Shown: positions 48,998 through 57,863 of the stretch, in pieces
Numbering within the stretch: the first letter of the stretch is position 1
How the letters are laid out: each line of letters starts with the position of its first letter
Origin: CAWUEX02 sp963921305
GTDB taxonomy: Bacteria; Pseudomonadota; Alphaproteobacteria; Rhodospirillales; Rhodospirillaceae
Length of the DNA: 64,000 nt
Assembly (NCBI GenBank): GCA_963921305.4
Contig: CAWUEX030000002.1
Span: 1,426,001-1,490,000, forward strand
Direction of reading: 5' to 3'
Notes under the pieces: model-generated
What the model was told of the DNA's origin: nothing
What the model saw: the letters and a program-made list of their open reading frames with translations, nothing else
Database searches by the model: none
Position numbers and translations under genes: made by a program

Positions 48998-50701
48998 ATG
49001 GCCGCAGGCGACGGCAAAGACACATCAAGTGCGGGGGTGACTCGCGTTGTTGATGATGGCCTGTTTTCCCAATACGACGAACCCATTTTCGAACTAGAGC
49101 CCGATGGATCCCTGGCCGCTGCCAATCAGGCGGCCGAGGCTTTTCTCAGTGGGCTTGATGCCGAGAACGTGAACCGCATCGCAGAGGCAGTTCGTCAGCC
49201 TGATAACCTGCGTAGGCCGATGGTTGAGCAAGTCGACCTTCAGACCGGCAGCAGCAAACAGACTCTTCACCTTACCGTCATCCCGCTCATGCAGGACCGG
49301 GCGGTGGTGCTGGCCCGCCACGTGACCTTGGAAACGTCTCTACGCCTTGCCCTTGTCGACTCCCGCCAGCGTTATAAGGATTTTGTCGAAATCTCGACCG
49401 ATTTCGCTTGGGAAATCGGCGTCGACATGAAGTTCGCATTTGTGTCGCCGCGTGGCGGGCTCGGATACAGCGCCGATGATCTCATCCGGCTCGATCCCAA
49501 AGCTTTGGTGCTGGATTTCTCAAGCGGGTCCGATGCGCCATTCTTCACCAGCCGCCGGCTCGAGAATACCGAGGTTTGGCTAAAGCGGTCCGATGGCCGC
49601 GCCGCCTGTGTGGTTGTTTCCGCAATGCCGATGGTTGGGGCCGACGGCAGTTGGCAAGGGGCCCGAGGTGTTTGCCGCGACGTCACGGAATCTCGCGAAC
49701 GCGAAGCGACGTTGGCACGCGTGCGCAATCGCGAACGCATTCTCACCCGCATCGTGCGGTCCTTCCGCGATGAAGTGAATCCGGAGAACATGTTGGTCGC
49801 CGCGGCGGAAACCTTGGCCCGAGGTCTCGGCGCTGAAGCCTGTCAGGTGTTTCGGATCAAACCAGCCAAGGCCGGCGCCGAAAATGCTGCGCCTGAATTT
49901 GAAGCCGCAGGAAAGTTTGGCGAAGCTGGAGATGGCTTGCATGAGCAGGTGCTCGAGTCTCTCGCGCATGGCGCCGGGGCTGCAGAAATCACCCGGGATG
50001 ACTGGCAAATTCTGGCAGCGCCGTCCCGCTACCAAGGCAAGCTCAATGGCGCGGTCATACTTCTGCGCCGCATCGAACGTGGCACGTGGACAGATGACGA
50101 CCGCCTGCTCATCGGTGATATCGCCAATCAAATCGGTATTACCATTGAACAGCTCACGCATCATGAACGCGTTCTGCGGCTCTCGCGCACCGACGCCATG
50201 ACCGGGCTGTTGAATCGTGCCGCTTTCATCGAAGCGCTAAACCGTCAGCTTCATAGGTTGAAACGTGACCCTGGCGATGCCGCACTGATGTACGTCGATC
50301 TTGATAACTTCAAAGCCGTCAATGACACCCGGGGACACCGGGCAGGCGACGAAGTTCTTCTTAAACTCCGCGATATTCTGGTCCAACAAACTCGGCCCAC
50401 CGATCTTGTGTCCCGGCTGGGAGGCGATGAGTTCGCAGTCTTCCTCAACGGCGCGAATACGGGCATCGCCGAAACACGCGCCAAGAAGTTTCTTGAGGCA
50501 GCGGAGGTGCTCAAAGATTTTTCAGCGTCGGATGAACAGCCGCTTGGTATGTCCATCGGCCTCGCCGTGTTGGCGCCGCAGTCCGGCGAGAAGCTTGACG
50601 CGCTGCTCGCCCGAGCTGACGAAGCCATGTATGACGCCAAGCGGTCGGGCAAAGGGCGCTTCGCTTTAGCCGCGCCGCCGCAAGGGGCAGGCGCATCATG
50701 A
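48998..50701 (+). CDS. PAS/GAF-containing diguanylate cyclase (GGDEF)
   Basis: This 567-residue soluble protein has an N-terminal PAS-like region (about residues 20-110), a second PAS region (115-235), a GAF-like domain (255-395) and a C-terminal GGDEF domain. The active motif is intact (RLGGDEFAVFL), and an RxxD inhibition site (RPTD) lies five residues before it, so it should make c-di-GMP and be product-inhibited. The ATG at 48998 follows GGGGGCGGGC; a TTG 12 bases earlier is possible. The stop overlaps the DUF2336 start. Confidence 0.9.
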   Translation: MAAGDGKDTSSAGVTRVVDDGLFSQYDEPIFELEPDGSLAAANQAAEAFLSGLDAENVNRIAEAVRQPDNLRRPMVEQVDLQTGSSKQTLHLTVIPLMQDRAVVLARHVTLETSLRLALVDSRQRYKDFVEISTDFAWEIGVDMKFAFVSPRGGLGYSADDLIRLDPKALVLDFSSGSDAPFFTSRRLENTEVWLKRSDGRAACVVVSAMPMVGADGSWQGARGVCRDVTESREREATLARVRNRERILTRIVRSFRDEVNPENMLVAAAETLARGLGAEACQVFRIKPAKAGAENAAPEFEAAGKFGEAGDGLHEQVLESLAHGAGAAEITRDDWQILAAPSRYQGKLNGAVILLRRIERGTWTDDDRLLIGDIANQIGITIEQLTHHERVLRLSRTDAMTGLLNRAAFIEALNRQLHRLKRDPGDAALMYVDLDNFKAVNDTRGHRAGDEVLLKLRDILVQQTRPTDLVSRLGGDEFAVFLNGANTGIAETRAKKFLEAAEVLKDFSASDEQPLGMSIGLAVLAPQSGEKLDALLARADEAMYDAKRSGKGRFALAAPPQGAGAS

Positions 50702-52014
50702 CCCAGGCCAAAGATCAGCTTATTCGTCTGCTCGGCCAGGTGGACAAAGCCATCGGCTATGAGCAGGCGCGGGACCTGCTCGATCACCCTGATGTCGATG
50801 TCCGCTGTGCCCTTGCCGGCCGGGAAGATCTTGAGCCGGAGATTTTATTTTACCTCGCCCAAGACCCGGAAACCCGTGTCCGCCGCGCTGTTGCGGTCAA
50901 TCCAGCCGCCCCGCTTAAGGCCAATAAAAAACTGGCTAAAGATGCTGAAGACGAGGTTCGCGCCGACCTGGCTGGCCGCCTGGGCCGGCTGCTGCCCGAT
51001 CTGAACGACGATGAGAAAGACAAAGCTTACCGCACCACCCATCAGGCGCTGACATTGCTGGCGCGGGACCAGTTGCCGCGTGTGCGCAGTATTGTCTCGG
51101 AAACGTTGAAGCTGGTGCCAACGGCTCCCCGTGACCTCATTCTGATGCTGGCCAACGATGGCGACGCGACGGTTGCGGCTCCAGTTCTGCAATTCTCACC
51201 CGTGTTGTCGGACGAAGATTTGTCGGAGATCATTGCCAGCAGCCCTCTGTCCGCATCTTTGACAGCCATTTCGAAACGCGAAGGCGTTGGTTACGCTGTA
51301 TCAGATGCCATATTCCACACTGGTGACACCTCAGCTGTTTCTGCTTTGCTGTCGAACAACAGTGCGCAAATTCGCGAAGAAACACTCGATGCCATCATCG
51401 CGGCGGCTCCAAGCCAGTCCGCTTGGCACAAACCGTTGGTGCGCCGGACAGAGTTGAGCGCAGACGCGGCTTTGCGTATTGCAGGTTTTGTCGCGGATCA
51501 TTTGATCGAAGAACTCGCCAATCGGGCCGACTTTTCGCCGGAAACCACGGCGCGGCTCAAGGACGTGGTGCACTCGAAGCTCAAGAAGGACCAAAGCAAC
51601 GAGCCCATGCTTGCCCCGGATTTCGATAGTGAAACACTTGATCCCGACGCGGTGGCGCTGGCGCACCAGCAGGTTGCAACCCTAGCGGAAGACGATCTGC
51701 TGGAACCCGAGCACGTGATGAAGGCGCTCGATGACGGCAACATCTCGTTCGCGCTTGTCGCGATTGCCAAGCTTGGAGGCATTGAGCCCGCCGCCATCCG
51801 CGCCGCGGTGAACGCACGCAGCGCGAAGTGTCTTCAGGCGATAAGCTGGAAGGGTGGCTTTTCAGCGCAGGATGCGGTCCATATTCAAATGGCGCTGGGC
51901 CGTGTTCCGCCGGACGAAATTATCACGCCGCGGCCCGATGGGGCTTATAACGCGACCGAGTCGGAAATGACGTGGCAGCTCGAGCTGTTCACGGAAGAAG
52001 CAAACGCGGGCTGA
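50698..52014 (+). CDS. DUF2336 domain protein
   Basis: This 438-residue helical-repeat protein matches DUF2336, a family largely confined to alphaproteobacteria. Repeated short helices of HEAT-like pattern (for example LDHPDVDVRCALAGREDLEP, then DPETRVRRAVAVNPAAP) run through the first 150 residues, and the DUF2336 core continues to the end. No enzyme motif is visible. The ATGA overlap with the GGDEF gene points to coexpression and possible involvement in c-di-GMP signalling (inference). Confidence 0.84.
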   Translation: MTQAKDQLIRLLGQVDKAIGYEQARDLLDHPDVDVRCALAGREDLEPEILFYLAQDPETRVRRAVAVNPAAPLKANKKLAKDAEDEVRADLAGRLGRLLPDLNDDEKDKAYRTTHQALTLLARDQLPRVRSIVSETLKLVPTAPRDLILMLANDGDATVAAPVLQFSPVLSDEDLSEIIASSPLSASLTAISKREGVGYAVSDAIFHTGDTSAVSALLSNNSAQIREETLDAIIAAAPSQSAWHKPLVRRTELSADAALRIAGFVADHLIEELANRADFSPETTARLKDVVHSKLKKDQSNEPMLAPDFDSETLDPDAVALAHQQVATLAEDDLLEPEHVMKALDDGNISFALVAIAKLGGIEPAAIRAAVNARSAKCLQAISWKGGFSAQDAVHIQMALGRVPPDEIITPRPDGAYNATESEMTWQLELFTEEANAG

Positions 52015-52017
52015 TTC

Positions 52018-52702
52018 CTAAACCTGTAGCGCCTCTGCGGCCCGGTTGAGCCACGCCTTCAGGTCCGGCGTCGTGAAATGGCAGTGCGCAGGCCAGGGCG
52101 ACTCTTCAGCGATGCTTTCGTGATGAACAAGAACGGTCGTCATACCCAGGTCAGCTGCCGGCTTTAGATTCTTCACCGAGTCCTCGAACATGATGGCGGT
52201 TGTCGGTTCGAAAGTATGGCTTGCCAGGAACCGGTGATAAGACTCCGGGTCGGGTTTAGGCACATAGGCGCCAGCGGCGACATCAAAAATCGCCTCGAAA
52301 TGAGCCCTGATCCCCAATGCATTAAGCACCTCTATTGCATGGCGTTCCGAGCCGTTGGTGTGCACCAGCTTGCGGCCAGGGAGGCGGTGCAATACCTCAT
52401 TCAACATCTGATCCCGGTCGAGCACCGAATGGTCGATGTCGTGCACGAACTCCAAAAACGCGTCAGGGTCGACATCGTGGTTGAGCATCAGCCCGCGCAG
52501 GGTGGTGCCGTGTTCGTGGTAGTAGGCTTTCTGCAGTTTAAACGCGCTGTCGGGATCAAGACCCAAAAGTTCGCCAATGAACGCCTTCATCCGCACATCG
52601 ATCTGCGGAAACAAATTAGACGAAGCCGGGTACAAACGTGTTGTCGAGGTCGAAAACCCAGGTGTCGATCCGGCTCAGCCGGTCGCGCAATTGGGTATCC
52701 AT
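52018..52702 (-). CDS. HAD-family pyrimidine 5'-nucleotidase, frameshifted
   Basis: The frame from the ATG at 52702 gives TWVFDLDNT, the HAD nucleophile motif, then breaks. The remaining 205 residues continue in another frame as LYPASSNLFPQIDVRM to the end, with the later HAD motifs (VHTNGSERHA, then KPDPESYHRF and MFEDSVKN). Removing one base from the AAA run at 52634-52636 restores one frame of about 227 residues. The enzyme dephosphorylates pyrimidine nucleotides or similar substrates. The break is probably a sequencing error, but a real mutation cannot be ruled out. Confidence 0.85.
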
Positions 52703-52714
52703 GCGACCAGACCT

Positions 52715-53612
52715 CTAGCGGATCAGCGTGCCGGCGCCGTGAGGTGTGAACAGCTCAAGAAGCACCGCGTGGGGCACGCGTCCGTCCAATATCACCGCAG
52801 CATCAACGCCGGTTTCCACAGCGCGCACGCAAGTTTCGACTTTGGGAATCATACCGCCCGAAATGGTTCCTGCCTGAATCAGCGTTCGCGCCCGCTCAAC
52901 GGTGATCTCTGGCATGAGCTGTTTGGTATCGCTCAGCACGCCGGGGACGTCGGTCAGCATCAGCAAGCGCGAGGCACCCACGGCGGCCGCAATCGCGCCC
53001 GGCCGAGGTATCCGCGTTGATGTTGTATGTCTCGCCGCCAGTTCCCACGCCAATCGGTGCGATCACTGGAATGATTTCAGACTCTTCAAGAGTGCGCAGA
53101 ATGTGAGGATCGATGTCTGACGGCTCGCCGACAAAGCCTAGGTCGAGAATCTTTTCGATGTTTGAGCCGGGGTCTTTTTTTGAGCGCCGTAACTTCCGCG
53201 CCTGAATCAGGTTTCCGTCCTTGCCGGACAAGCCGACCGCAAATCCGCCGGCGCCGTTGATAGCCGTGACGATCTGCTTGTTGATCGATCCGCACAGAAC
53301 CATCTCGACGATGTCGACCGTCGCGGCGTCGGTCACGCGCAAGCCGTCAACAAAGGTGCTTTGGATCTTTAGCCGGTCCAGCATCTCGCCGATCTGCGGT
53401 CCGCCGCCATGTACCACAACAGGGTTAATCCCGACCTGCTTCAGCATGACGATGTCTTGCGCGAAATCGGCTGCCAGTGATGCGTCGCCCATGGCATGAC
53501 CGCCGTACTTCACCACTACGGTCTCGCCGGCAAACTCGCGCATGTACGGCAGCGCATCTGCCAGGATGCCCGCTTTTTTGAGCCACTCTTCGGGATTATC
53601 GGTGTTCGACAT
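52715..53612 (-). CDS. argB: Acetylglutamate kinase, frameshifted
   Basis: From the ATG at 53612 the product shows VVVKYGGHAM, VVVHGGGPQIG, LCGSINKQIV and ETYNINADT, all canonical ArgB. The frame then breaks and resumes as GAIAAAVGASRLLMLTDVPGV to FTPHGAGTLIR. Deleting one base of the CCC run at 52998-53000 gives an intact 298-residue kinase, which is normal length. ArgB phosphorylates N-acetylglutamate in arginine synthesis. As an amino-acid biosynthesis gene it is likely intact in the organism, so an error is likelier than decay. Upstream neighbour of the HAD gene. Confidence 0.92.
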
Positions 53613-53633
53613 AACGGTTTTCTTTTTCTTAGT

Positions 53634-54281
53634 TTACGCGTTTGCAGGCAACGCCAATTGTGACAGCGCCGCGCGGAGTTCGGCAACCCCCGTGCCTTTT
53701 GCCGAGCTGGTGACCAGAATTTCCGGATACGCGGCAGGATGCGATGCCGCCTCCTTCTTAACCGCTTCGACCGTCTGGGCCAACGGGCCAGGCTTCACCT
53801 TATCGGCTTTGGTCAGGATGATCTGATAATTCACCGCCGCCTCATCGAGATCCTTCATGACTTCACGGTCGTTGGCTTTAAAGCCATGGCGGCTGTCAAC
53901 CAGCACACACACCCGCCGGAGTTGCGGGCGTCCCATCAAGTAGGATTTTACCAATCGCGTCCAGGCGTCTACATCCGCTTTCGGGGCGCGGGCATAGCCG
54001 TAGCCGGGCAGGTCGGCCAGCAGCAGACGTCCACCGATGTTGAAAAAGTTCAGTTGTTGAGTCCGCCCCGGTGTGTCCGACGTGCGTGCCAGCGTTTTCC
54101 GGCCCGTCAGCGCATTCACCAGGCTCGACTTGCCGACATTCGAGCGCCCGGCAAACGCAATTTCCGGCAGGTCCGAGTCCGGCACTTGAGACAGCTGCGC
54201 CGCACCCAGCACGAAGGTGCACTCACCGCCGAATAACTTACGGCCGTCGCGCTCAAGATCTGGGGAGGGCTGCTCTGGCAT
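53634..54281 (-). CDS. yihA: Ribosome-biogenesis GTPase YihA/EngB
   Basis: This 215-residue small GTPase has G1 GRSNVGKSSL, the G2/G3 region with DLPGYGYA, G4 LTKAD and G5 SSAKGTG. It acts in 50S assembly and cell division. The ATG at 54281 is chosen over a TTG 18 bases upstream. It lies between yidC and argB on the same strand, its usual alphaproteobacterial location. Confidence 0.95.
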   Translation of the reverse strand: MPEQPSPDLERDGRKLFGGECTFVLGAAQLSQVPDSDLPEIAFAGRSNVGKSSLVNALTGRKTLARTSDTPGRTQQLNFFNIGGRLLLADLPGYGYARAPKADVDAWTRLVKSYLMGRPQLRRVCVLVDSRHGFKANDREVMKDLDEAAVNYQIILTKADKVKPGPLAQTVEAVKKEAASHPAAYPEILVTSSAKGTGVAELRAALSQLALPANA

Positions 54282-54308
54282 ACCACCGGGGCCTCTCAAG
54301 TGGCTCGG

Positions 54309-56036
54309 TTAGGCGGATACGCCCGCGCGGCGCATGATGGACCACTGCTGCAAGATACCCAGCGCATTGCTCCACGCCCAGTAGATCACCAGTCCCGCAG
54401 GGAAGGTGGCCAGCAGGAACGTAAAGATGATGGGCAGGAAGCTCATGATCTTGGCTTGCATCGGGTCGGTCGGCGCGGGGTTGAGTTTCTGCTGCAGCCA
54501 CATGGTCAAGCCCATGATGATCGGCCAGGCGCCAATGGTCAGGAACGATGGCACGCCGAAGGGCAACAGGCCGAACAAATTGAAAATGCTAGTCGGGTCC
54601 GGCGCGGATAGGTCGTTGATCCAGCCATAGAACGGCTCGTGGCGCATTTCGATGGTGACGAACAGCACCTTGTAAAGCGCGAAGAAGATCGGAATTTGAA
54701 CAAGAATGGGCAAACACCCGGCCGCCGGATTGGCTTTCTCTCGTTTGTAAAGTTCCATCAGCTCCTGATTCATGCGCTGCCGGTCGTCGGAGTAGCGTTC
54801 CTGCAGCTTCTTCATTTCCGGCTGCAGTTTCTTCAGCTTCGTCATGGCCTTGAACTGTTTGTCGGCCAGGGGATAGAGCAGCAGGCGCAGGCCGACGGTC
54901 AGGCCAAGAATGGCGAGGCCGAAATTGCCCAAAATACCTTGCAGCCAAATCAGGGAGTAGAAGAAGGGCTTGGTCAGGAAGTAGAACCAGCCGAAGTCGA
55001 TCGACAGGTCGAACCGGGCGATGCCAAGGTCTTCGGCATAGCCGTCCAGCAGTTCGACCTCCTTGGCGCCGGCAAAAAAGTAAGTGCGCGCACCTGCCGT
55101 CTCGCCGGCCTGCACCACCATGGCGTCAGCGGTGCGGAAATCCGCCTGATAGCGATCCCGACCATTGGGCGATGAATGGCGGAACGCGGACGCTACAGCG
55201 CTGGTTTGTTCGTGGGCTAGAGCTGTCAGCCAATACTTATCGGTGAAGCCGATCCAGCCGCCTGTGGACGTCACCTCATCCAGCGGCTCCTCGCGTAGGT
55301 CTTCGTAGTCCACTTCTTTCAAGGTGTCGTCGAACACGCCAAGCGGACCCTCGTGTAAAATGAAAAAGCCTAGAATGTCGGGCGTATCGACCCGCGCGAT
55401 CAGGCCGTAGGGATAAAGCGAGATCGCTTGATCTGTTCGGTTTTCGACTTCGTCGTAAACCGTGAACATGTAGTCCTGATCAACGGTGATGGTGCGGCGG
55501 AAGGTCAGCCCTGCACCATTGTCCCAGGTCAGTACCAAAGGGCGTTCGGCACTTAGGTTTGGATCGGTCAGGCCTGCCGACCACTCCGTATCCTGGTTCG
55601 GCACCGGCATCGACGTGTCGCTGCTCAGCCAGCCGATTTCAGCGTAATAGGGGCTCGGCGCGCGGGCCGGGGACAGCAGCACGATTTCCGGGCTCTCCGG
55701 ATCGACGGTTTCCCGATATTTGACCAAGGTCAGATCGTCGAACCGAAGCCCCTTGAGGGGGATCGACCCGTGCAGGCTGTCAGTGGAGATTTGCGCGCGA
55801 GTGATGTCGGTTAAAACGTCGTCGCGATTGCGCGGGGGTGCGGCCGCACCCGGGGTAGTTAGACCTGGTGCCCCCGGTGCAGCTGAGGGCGCAGCCAATC
55901 CGTTCGCGTCGGTCGCCGCCTCCGTCGCGGGGGACTCCTCAACAGGAGCGGGCTGAATACCGAAGAAGTAATCCCATCCGAACAGAATGGCCATGGACAG
56001 TACAATGGCCAGGAACATGTTGCGTTGATCGGTCAT
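54309..56036 (-). CDS. yidC: Membrane protein insertase YidC
   Basis: This 575-residue insertase has the N-terminal transmembrane helix (FLAIVLSMAILFGWDYFFG), a large periplasmic beta-domain (about residues 80-350) and the conserved C-terminal 5-helix core with KLQPEMKKLQERY and the PAAGCLPILVQIPIFFALY region. An Ala/Pro-rich linker lies at 35-75. It inserts inner-membrane proteins. The start overlaps yidD (ATGA). Confidence 0.95.
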   Translation of the reverse strand: MTDQRNMFLAIVLSMAILFGWDYFFGIQPAPVEESPATEAATDANGLAAPSAAPGAPGLTTPGAAAPPRNRDDVLTDITRAQISTDSLHGSIPLKGLRFDDLTLVKYRETVDPESPEIVLLSPARAPSPYYAEIGWLSSDTSMPVPNQDTEWSAGLTDPNLSAERPLVLTWDNGAGLTFRRTITVDQDYMFTVYDEVENRTDQAISLYPYGLIARVDTPDILGFFILHEGPLGVFDDTLKEVDYEDLREEPLDEVTSTGGWIGFTDKYWLTALAHEQTSAVASAFRHSSPNGRDRYQADFRTADAMVVQAGETAGARTYFFAGAKEVELLDGYAEDLGIARFDLSIDFGWFYFLTKPFFYSLIWLQGILGNFGLAILGLTVGLRLLLYPLADKQFKAMTKLKKLQPEMKKLQERYSDDRQRMNQELMELYKREKANPAAGCLPILVQIPIFFALYKVLFVTIEMRHEPFYGWINDLSAPDPTSIFNLFGLLPFGVPSFLTIGAWPIIMGLTMWLQQKLNPAPTDPMQAKIMSFLPIIFTFLLATFPAGLVIYWAWSNALGILQQWSIMRRAGVSA

Positions 56037-56296
56037 CGGCTTGTCTTGGCTAGGTGTGAAGAGGGTGTGTCAGCCGCAGGCGGTACCGGATCGTGGCCGC
56101 CCTCGGACCACGGGTGACAGCGGACCAGACGCCGCACGGCCAGGAATGTGCCACGAACCGCGCCGTGCTGTTCCACAGCTTCGGCGGCGAAGCACGAGCA
56201 GGACGGATGAAACCGGCAGCGCTGGCCGAGGAGGGGAGAAACTGTCACCTGATAGACCTTGATGACGCCTAGCAGGAGCCGCGATGCGAAGGTCAT
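56033..56296 (-). CDS. yidD: Membrane protein insertion efficiency factor YidD
   Basis: This 87-residue protein has the conserved YQVTVSPLLGQRCRFHPSCS, YAAEAV-like and RCHPWSEGGHDPVP segments with the paired Cys residues. It lies between rnpA and yidC, overlapping each by 4 bases, the standard arrangement. It is membrane-associated through an amphipathic N-terminus. Confidence 0.93.
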   Translation of the reverse strand: MTFASRLLLGVIKVYQVTVSPLLGQRCRFHPSCSCFAAEAVEQHGAVRGTFLAVRRLVRCHPWSEGGHDPVPPAADTPSSHLAKTSR

Positions 56297-56658
56297 GCCG
56301 CCGTCCCCGTACTTTGCTTTTTGTTCAGCGCACCGACGGCTTTCTCAAGATCGGTCCGCAGTTGGGCGAACGGCATGGTCGCCGTGTCCTGGCGGCCAAT
56401 CAGTACATAGTCGGTTCCACAGGTGCCCATCTTGGGCAGCACCATGCGTGCAGCCTCACGCAGCCGCCGCCGGGCCCGGTTGCGACGCACTGCGTTGCCG
56501 ACCTTACGGCTAGTGGTAAAGCCAACCCTTATGGTCTCGCCGTCCACGTCACGCACACGTGCTTGCAGCACGAAGCCTGGAGCGACGCGTCTTAGTTTCG
56601 ACTTGGCAACCGTGAGAAATTCGGCCCGGCGTTTCAGGCGGCCCAGGGGCTGTCCCAT
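56293..56658 (-). CDS. rnpA: Ribonuclease P protein component
   Basis: This 121-residue basic protein has the RNase P protein signature (VGFTTSRKVGNAVRRNRARRRLREA, in parts), which binds the catalytic RNA and the 5' leader of pre-tRNA. It is encoded between rpmH and yidD in the classical order. Confidence 0.94.
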   Translation of the reverse strand: MGQPLGRLKRRAEFLTVAKSKLRRVAPGFVLQARVRDVDGETIRVGFTTSRKVGNAVRRNRARRRLREAARMVLPKMGTCGTDYVLIGRQDTATMPFAQLRTDLEKAVGALNKKQSTGTAA

Positions 56659-56687
56659 GGTCCGGGTCCTCCCGCCAGGGTTAAAAC

Positions 56688-56822
56688 TTAGGCAGACAGC
56701 CGCTTGCGGCCCTTGGCACGCCGGCTGGCGAGTACTTTACGGCCGCCTTTGGTGGCCATACGGGCGCGGAATCCGTGGCGACGCTTGCGAACCAGTCGGC
56801 TGGGTTGGAACGTCTGTTTCAC
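56688..56822 (-). CDS. rpmH: 50S ribosomal protein L34
   Basis: The minus-strand reading from the GTG at 56822 gives 44 residues: MKQTFQPSRLVRKRRHGFRA, then RMATKGGRKVL, then an Arg/Lys tail ending RLSA. This is unmistakably L34, an arginine-rich subunit stabilising 23S rRNA. GGAG lies 7 bases before the GTG. It is the first gene of rpmH-rnpA-yidD-yidC. Confidence 0.95.
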   Translation of the reverse strand: MKQTFQPSRLVRKRRHGFRARMATKGGRKVLASRRAKGRKRLSA

Positions 56823-56842
56823 GAGAATTCTCCGCAGAAATC

Positions 56843-56875
56843 AAAAAAACGAGCCCGCCAGCGGTCTGCGGCGGG
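56843..56875 (-). terminator. Terminator-like hairpin in the rpmH leader
   Basis: On the minus strand CCCGCC and GGCGGG form a 6-bp stem around a 10-base loop, followed by CTCG and seven T (56849-56843). It lies within the transcript predicted from the promoter at 56896-56924 and ends about 20 bases before the L34 start. Its position makes it a candidate attenuator, not a plain terminator. Confidence 0.6.
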
Positions 56876-56895
56876 TCCAAATACATTCGGAGGGG

Positions 56896-56924
56896 TGTAT
56901 AGCGGCGCCCCAGCGGCCTGTCAA
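56896..56924 (-). promoter_or_regulatory. Near-consensus sigma-70 promoter of rpmH operon
   Basis: On the minus strand TTGACA (56924-56919) and TATACA (56901-56896) are separated by exactly 17 bases. Transcription would start near 56889, leaving a leader of about 66 bases before the L34 start. Confidence 0.8.
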
Positions 56925-57110
56925 TGTGCGGCCAACCGGCATTTAGCGTCAAAAAACCGCACAAATTCAATCCCTTCGAGCGCCCTGTTCACGTAAACCT
57001 GACTGGTCTGGGCCCGGGAGCGGTGGTATGCCCCCCGGGGACGGCAGATCGAATCGCCCCGGCTGGCGGGGTCAGGTCCGGTGCACGAAGCAGTTGGTAA
57101 GGCAGTTGGC

Positions 57111-57863
57111 ATGAACGGTTCTCCTGAAACCCAAGCGGCGCCCGGTCAGAAACCGCCGTCAGGCAAGGTTAAGCGTATCGCAGTGTTGGCTGTGTTTGCC
57201 GGCGTGATCGCCATCCTTCTATCGTCCGGCGTACAGGATTTCCTCTCGTTCGATGCCCTGCAGGACAACCGTCAGGCGCTGCTCGACTTTGTTGCGGTCA
57301 ACCAGGTTATGGCGGTGGCTGTGTTCATGGCGATCTACATCACGGCGGTCACTTTTTCACTGCCTGGTGCTGTCTGGTTGTCCATCGCCGGTGGTTTTGT
57401 GTTCTCGGCTGGGCCGGCGACCGTCTACATCGTCACCGCAGCGACGATCGGCGCCACACTCGTCTTTCTTATTGCGCGCTATGTGTTGGGTGACACCTTA
57501 CGCGACAAGGCAGGCGGAGCGGTCGAGCGCATGCGGGCTGGGTTTCAGGAAAATGCGTTCAATTATCTCCTGGTCTTGCGGCTGGTCCCGTTGTTTCCGT
57601 TCTTCATTGTGAATCTAGTCCCGGCGTTTCTCGCCGTGCCGCTGCGCACATATGTCCTCGGTACGGCGCTTGGCATCATTCCCGGAGCCTTTGTGTACGC
57701 GCTTGTCGGCAGCGGTCTCGGCACGGTGTTCGACGAAGGCGGCGAAGTCGATCCCGGCGCGGTTCTGTTGCAGCCCGAAGTGATTGGCTCCCTTCTCGGC
57801 TTGGCGGTTCTTGCTCTGATTCCGGTTATTTACAAACGTATGCGGACCACGCGCCATGAGTAA
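57111..57863 (+). CDS. TVP38/TMEM64-family membrane protein
   Basis: This 250-residue polytopic inner-membrane protein has the family core: LPGAVWLSIAGGFVFSAGPATV, then a YVLGDTLRDK-type loop and the RLVPLFPFFIVNLVPAFLAV region with Pro/Phe/Asn. TVP38/DedA-related proteins are lipid-scramblase-like transporters of unclear substrate. The first 30 residues are polar. The ATG at 57111 is chosen over a GTG at 57081. The stop overlaps the next start by 8 bases, a common pairing with disulfide-oxidoreductase-like flavoproteins. Confidence 0.87.
   Translation: MNGSPETQAAPGQKPPSGKVKRIAVLAVFAGVIAILLSSGVQDFLSFDALQDNRQALLDFVAVNQVMAVAVFMAIYITAVTFSLPGAVWLSIAGGFVFSAGPATVYIVTAATIGATLVFLIARYVLGDTLRDKAGGAVERMRAGFQENAFNYLLVLRLVPLFPFFIVNLVPAFLAVPLRTYVLGTALGIIPGAFVYALVGSGLGTVFDEGGEVDPGAVLLQPEVIGSLLGLAVLALIPVIYKRMRTTRHE

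Noticed and set aside
57066..57080. Second SRP RNA gene
   Set aside because: Only 12 bases match domain IV; the tetraloop and the following GGAAGGAAGCAGC part are not conserved.
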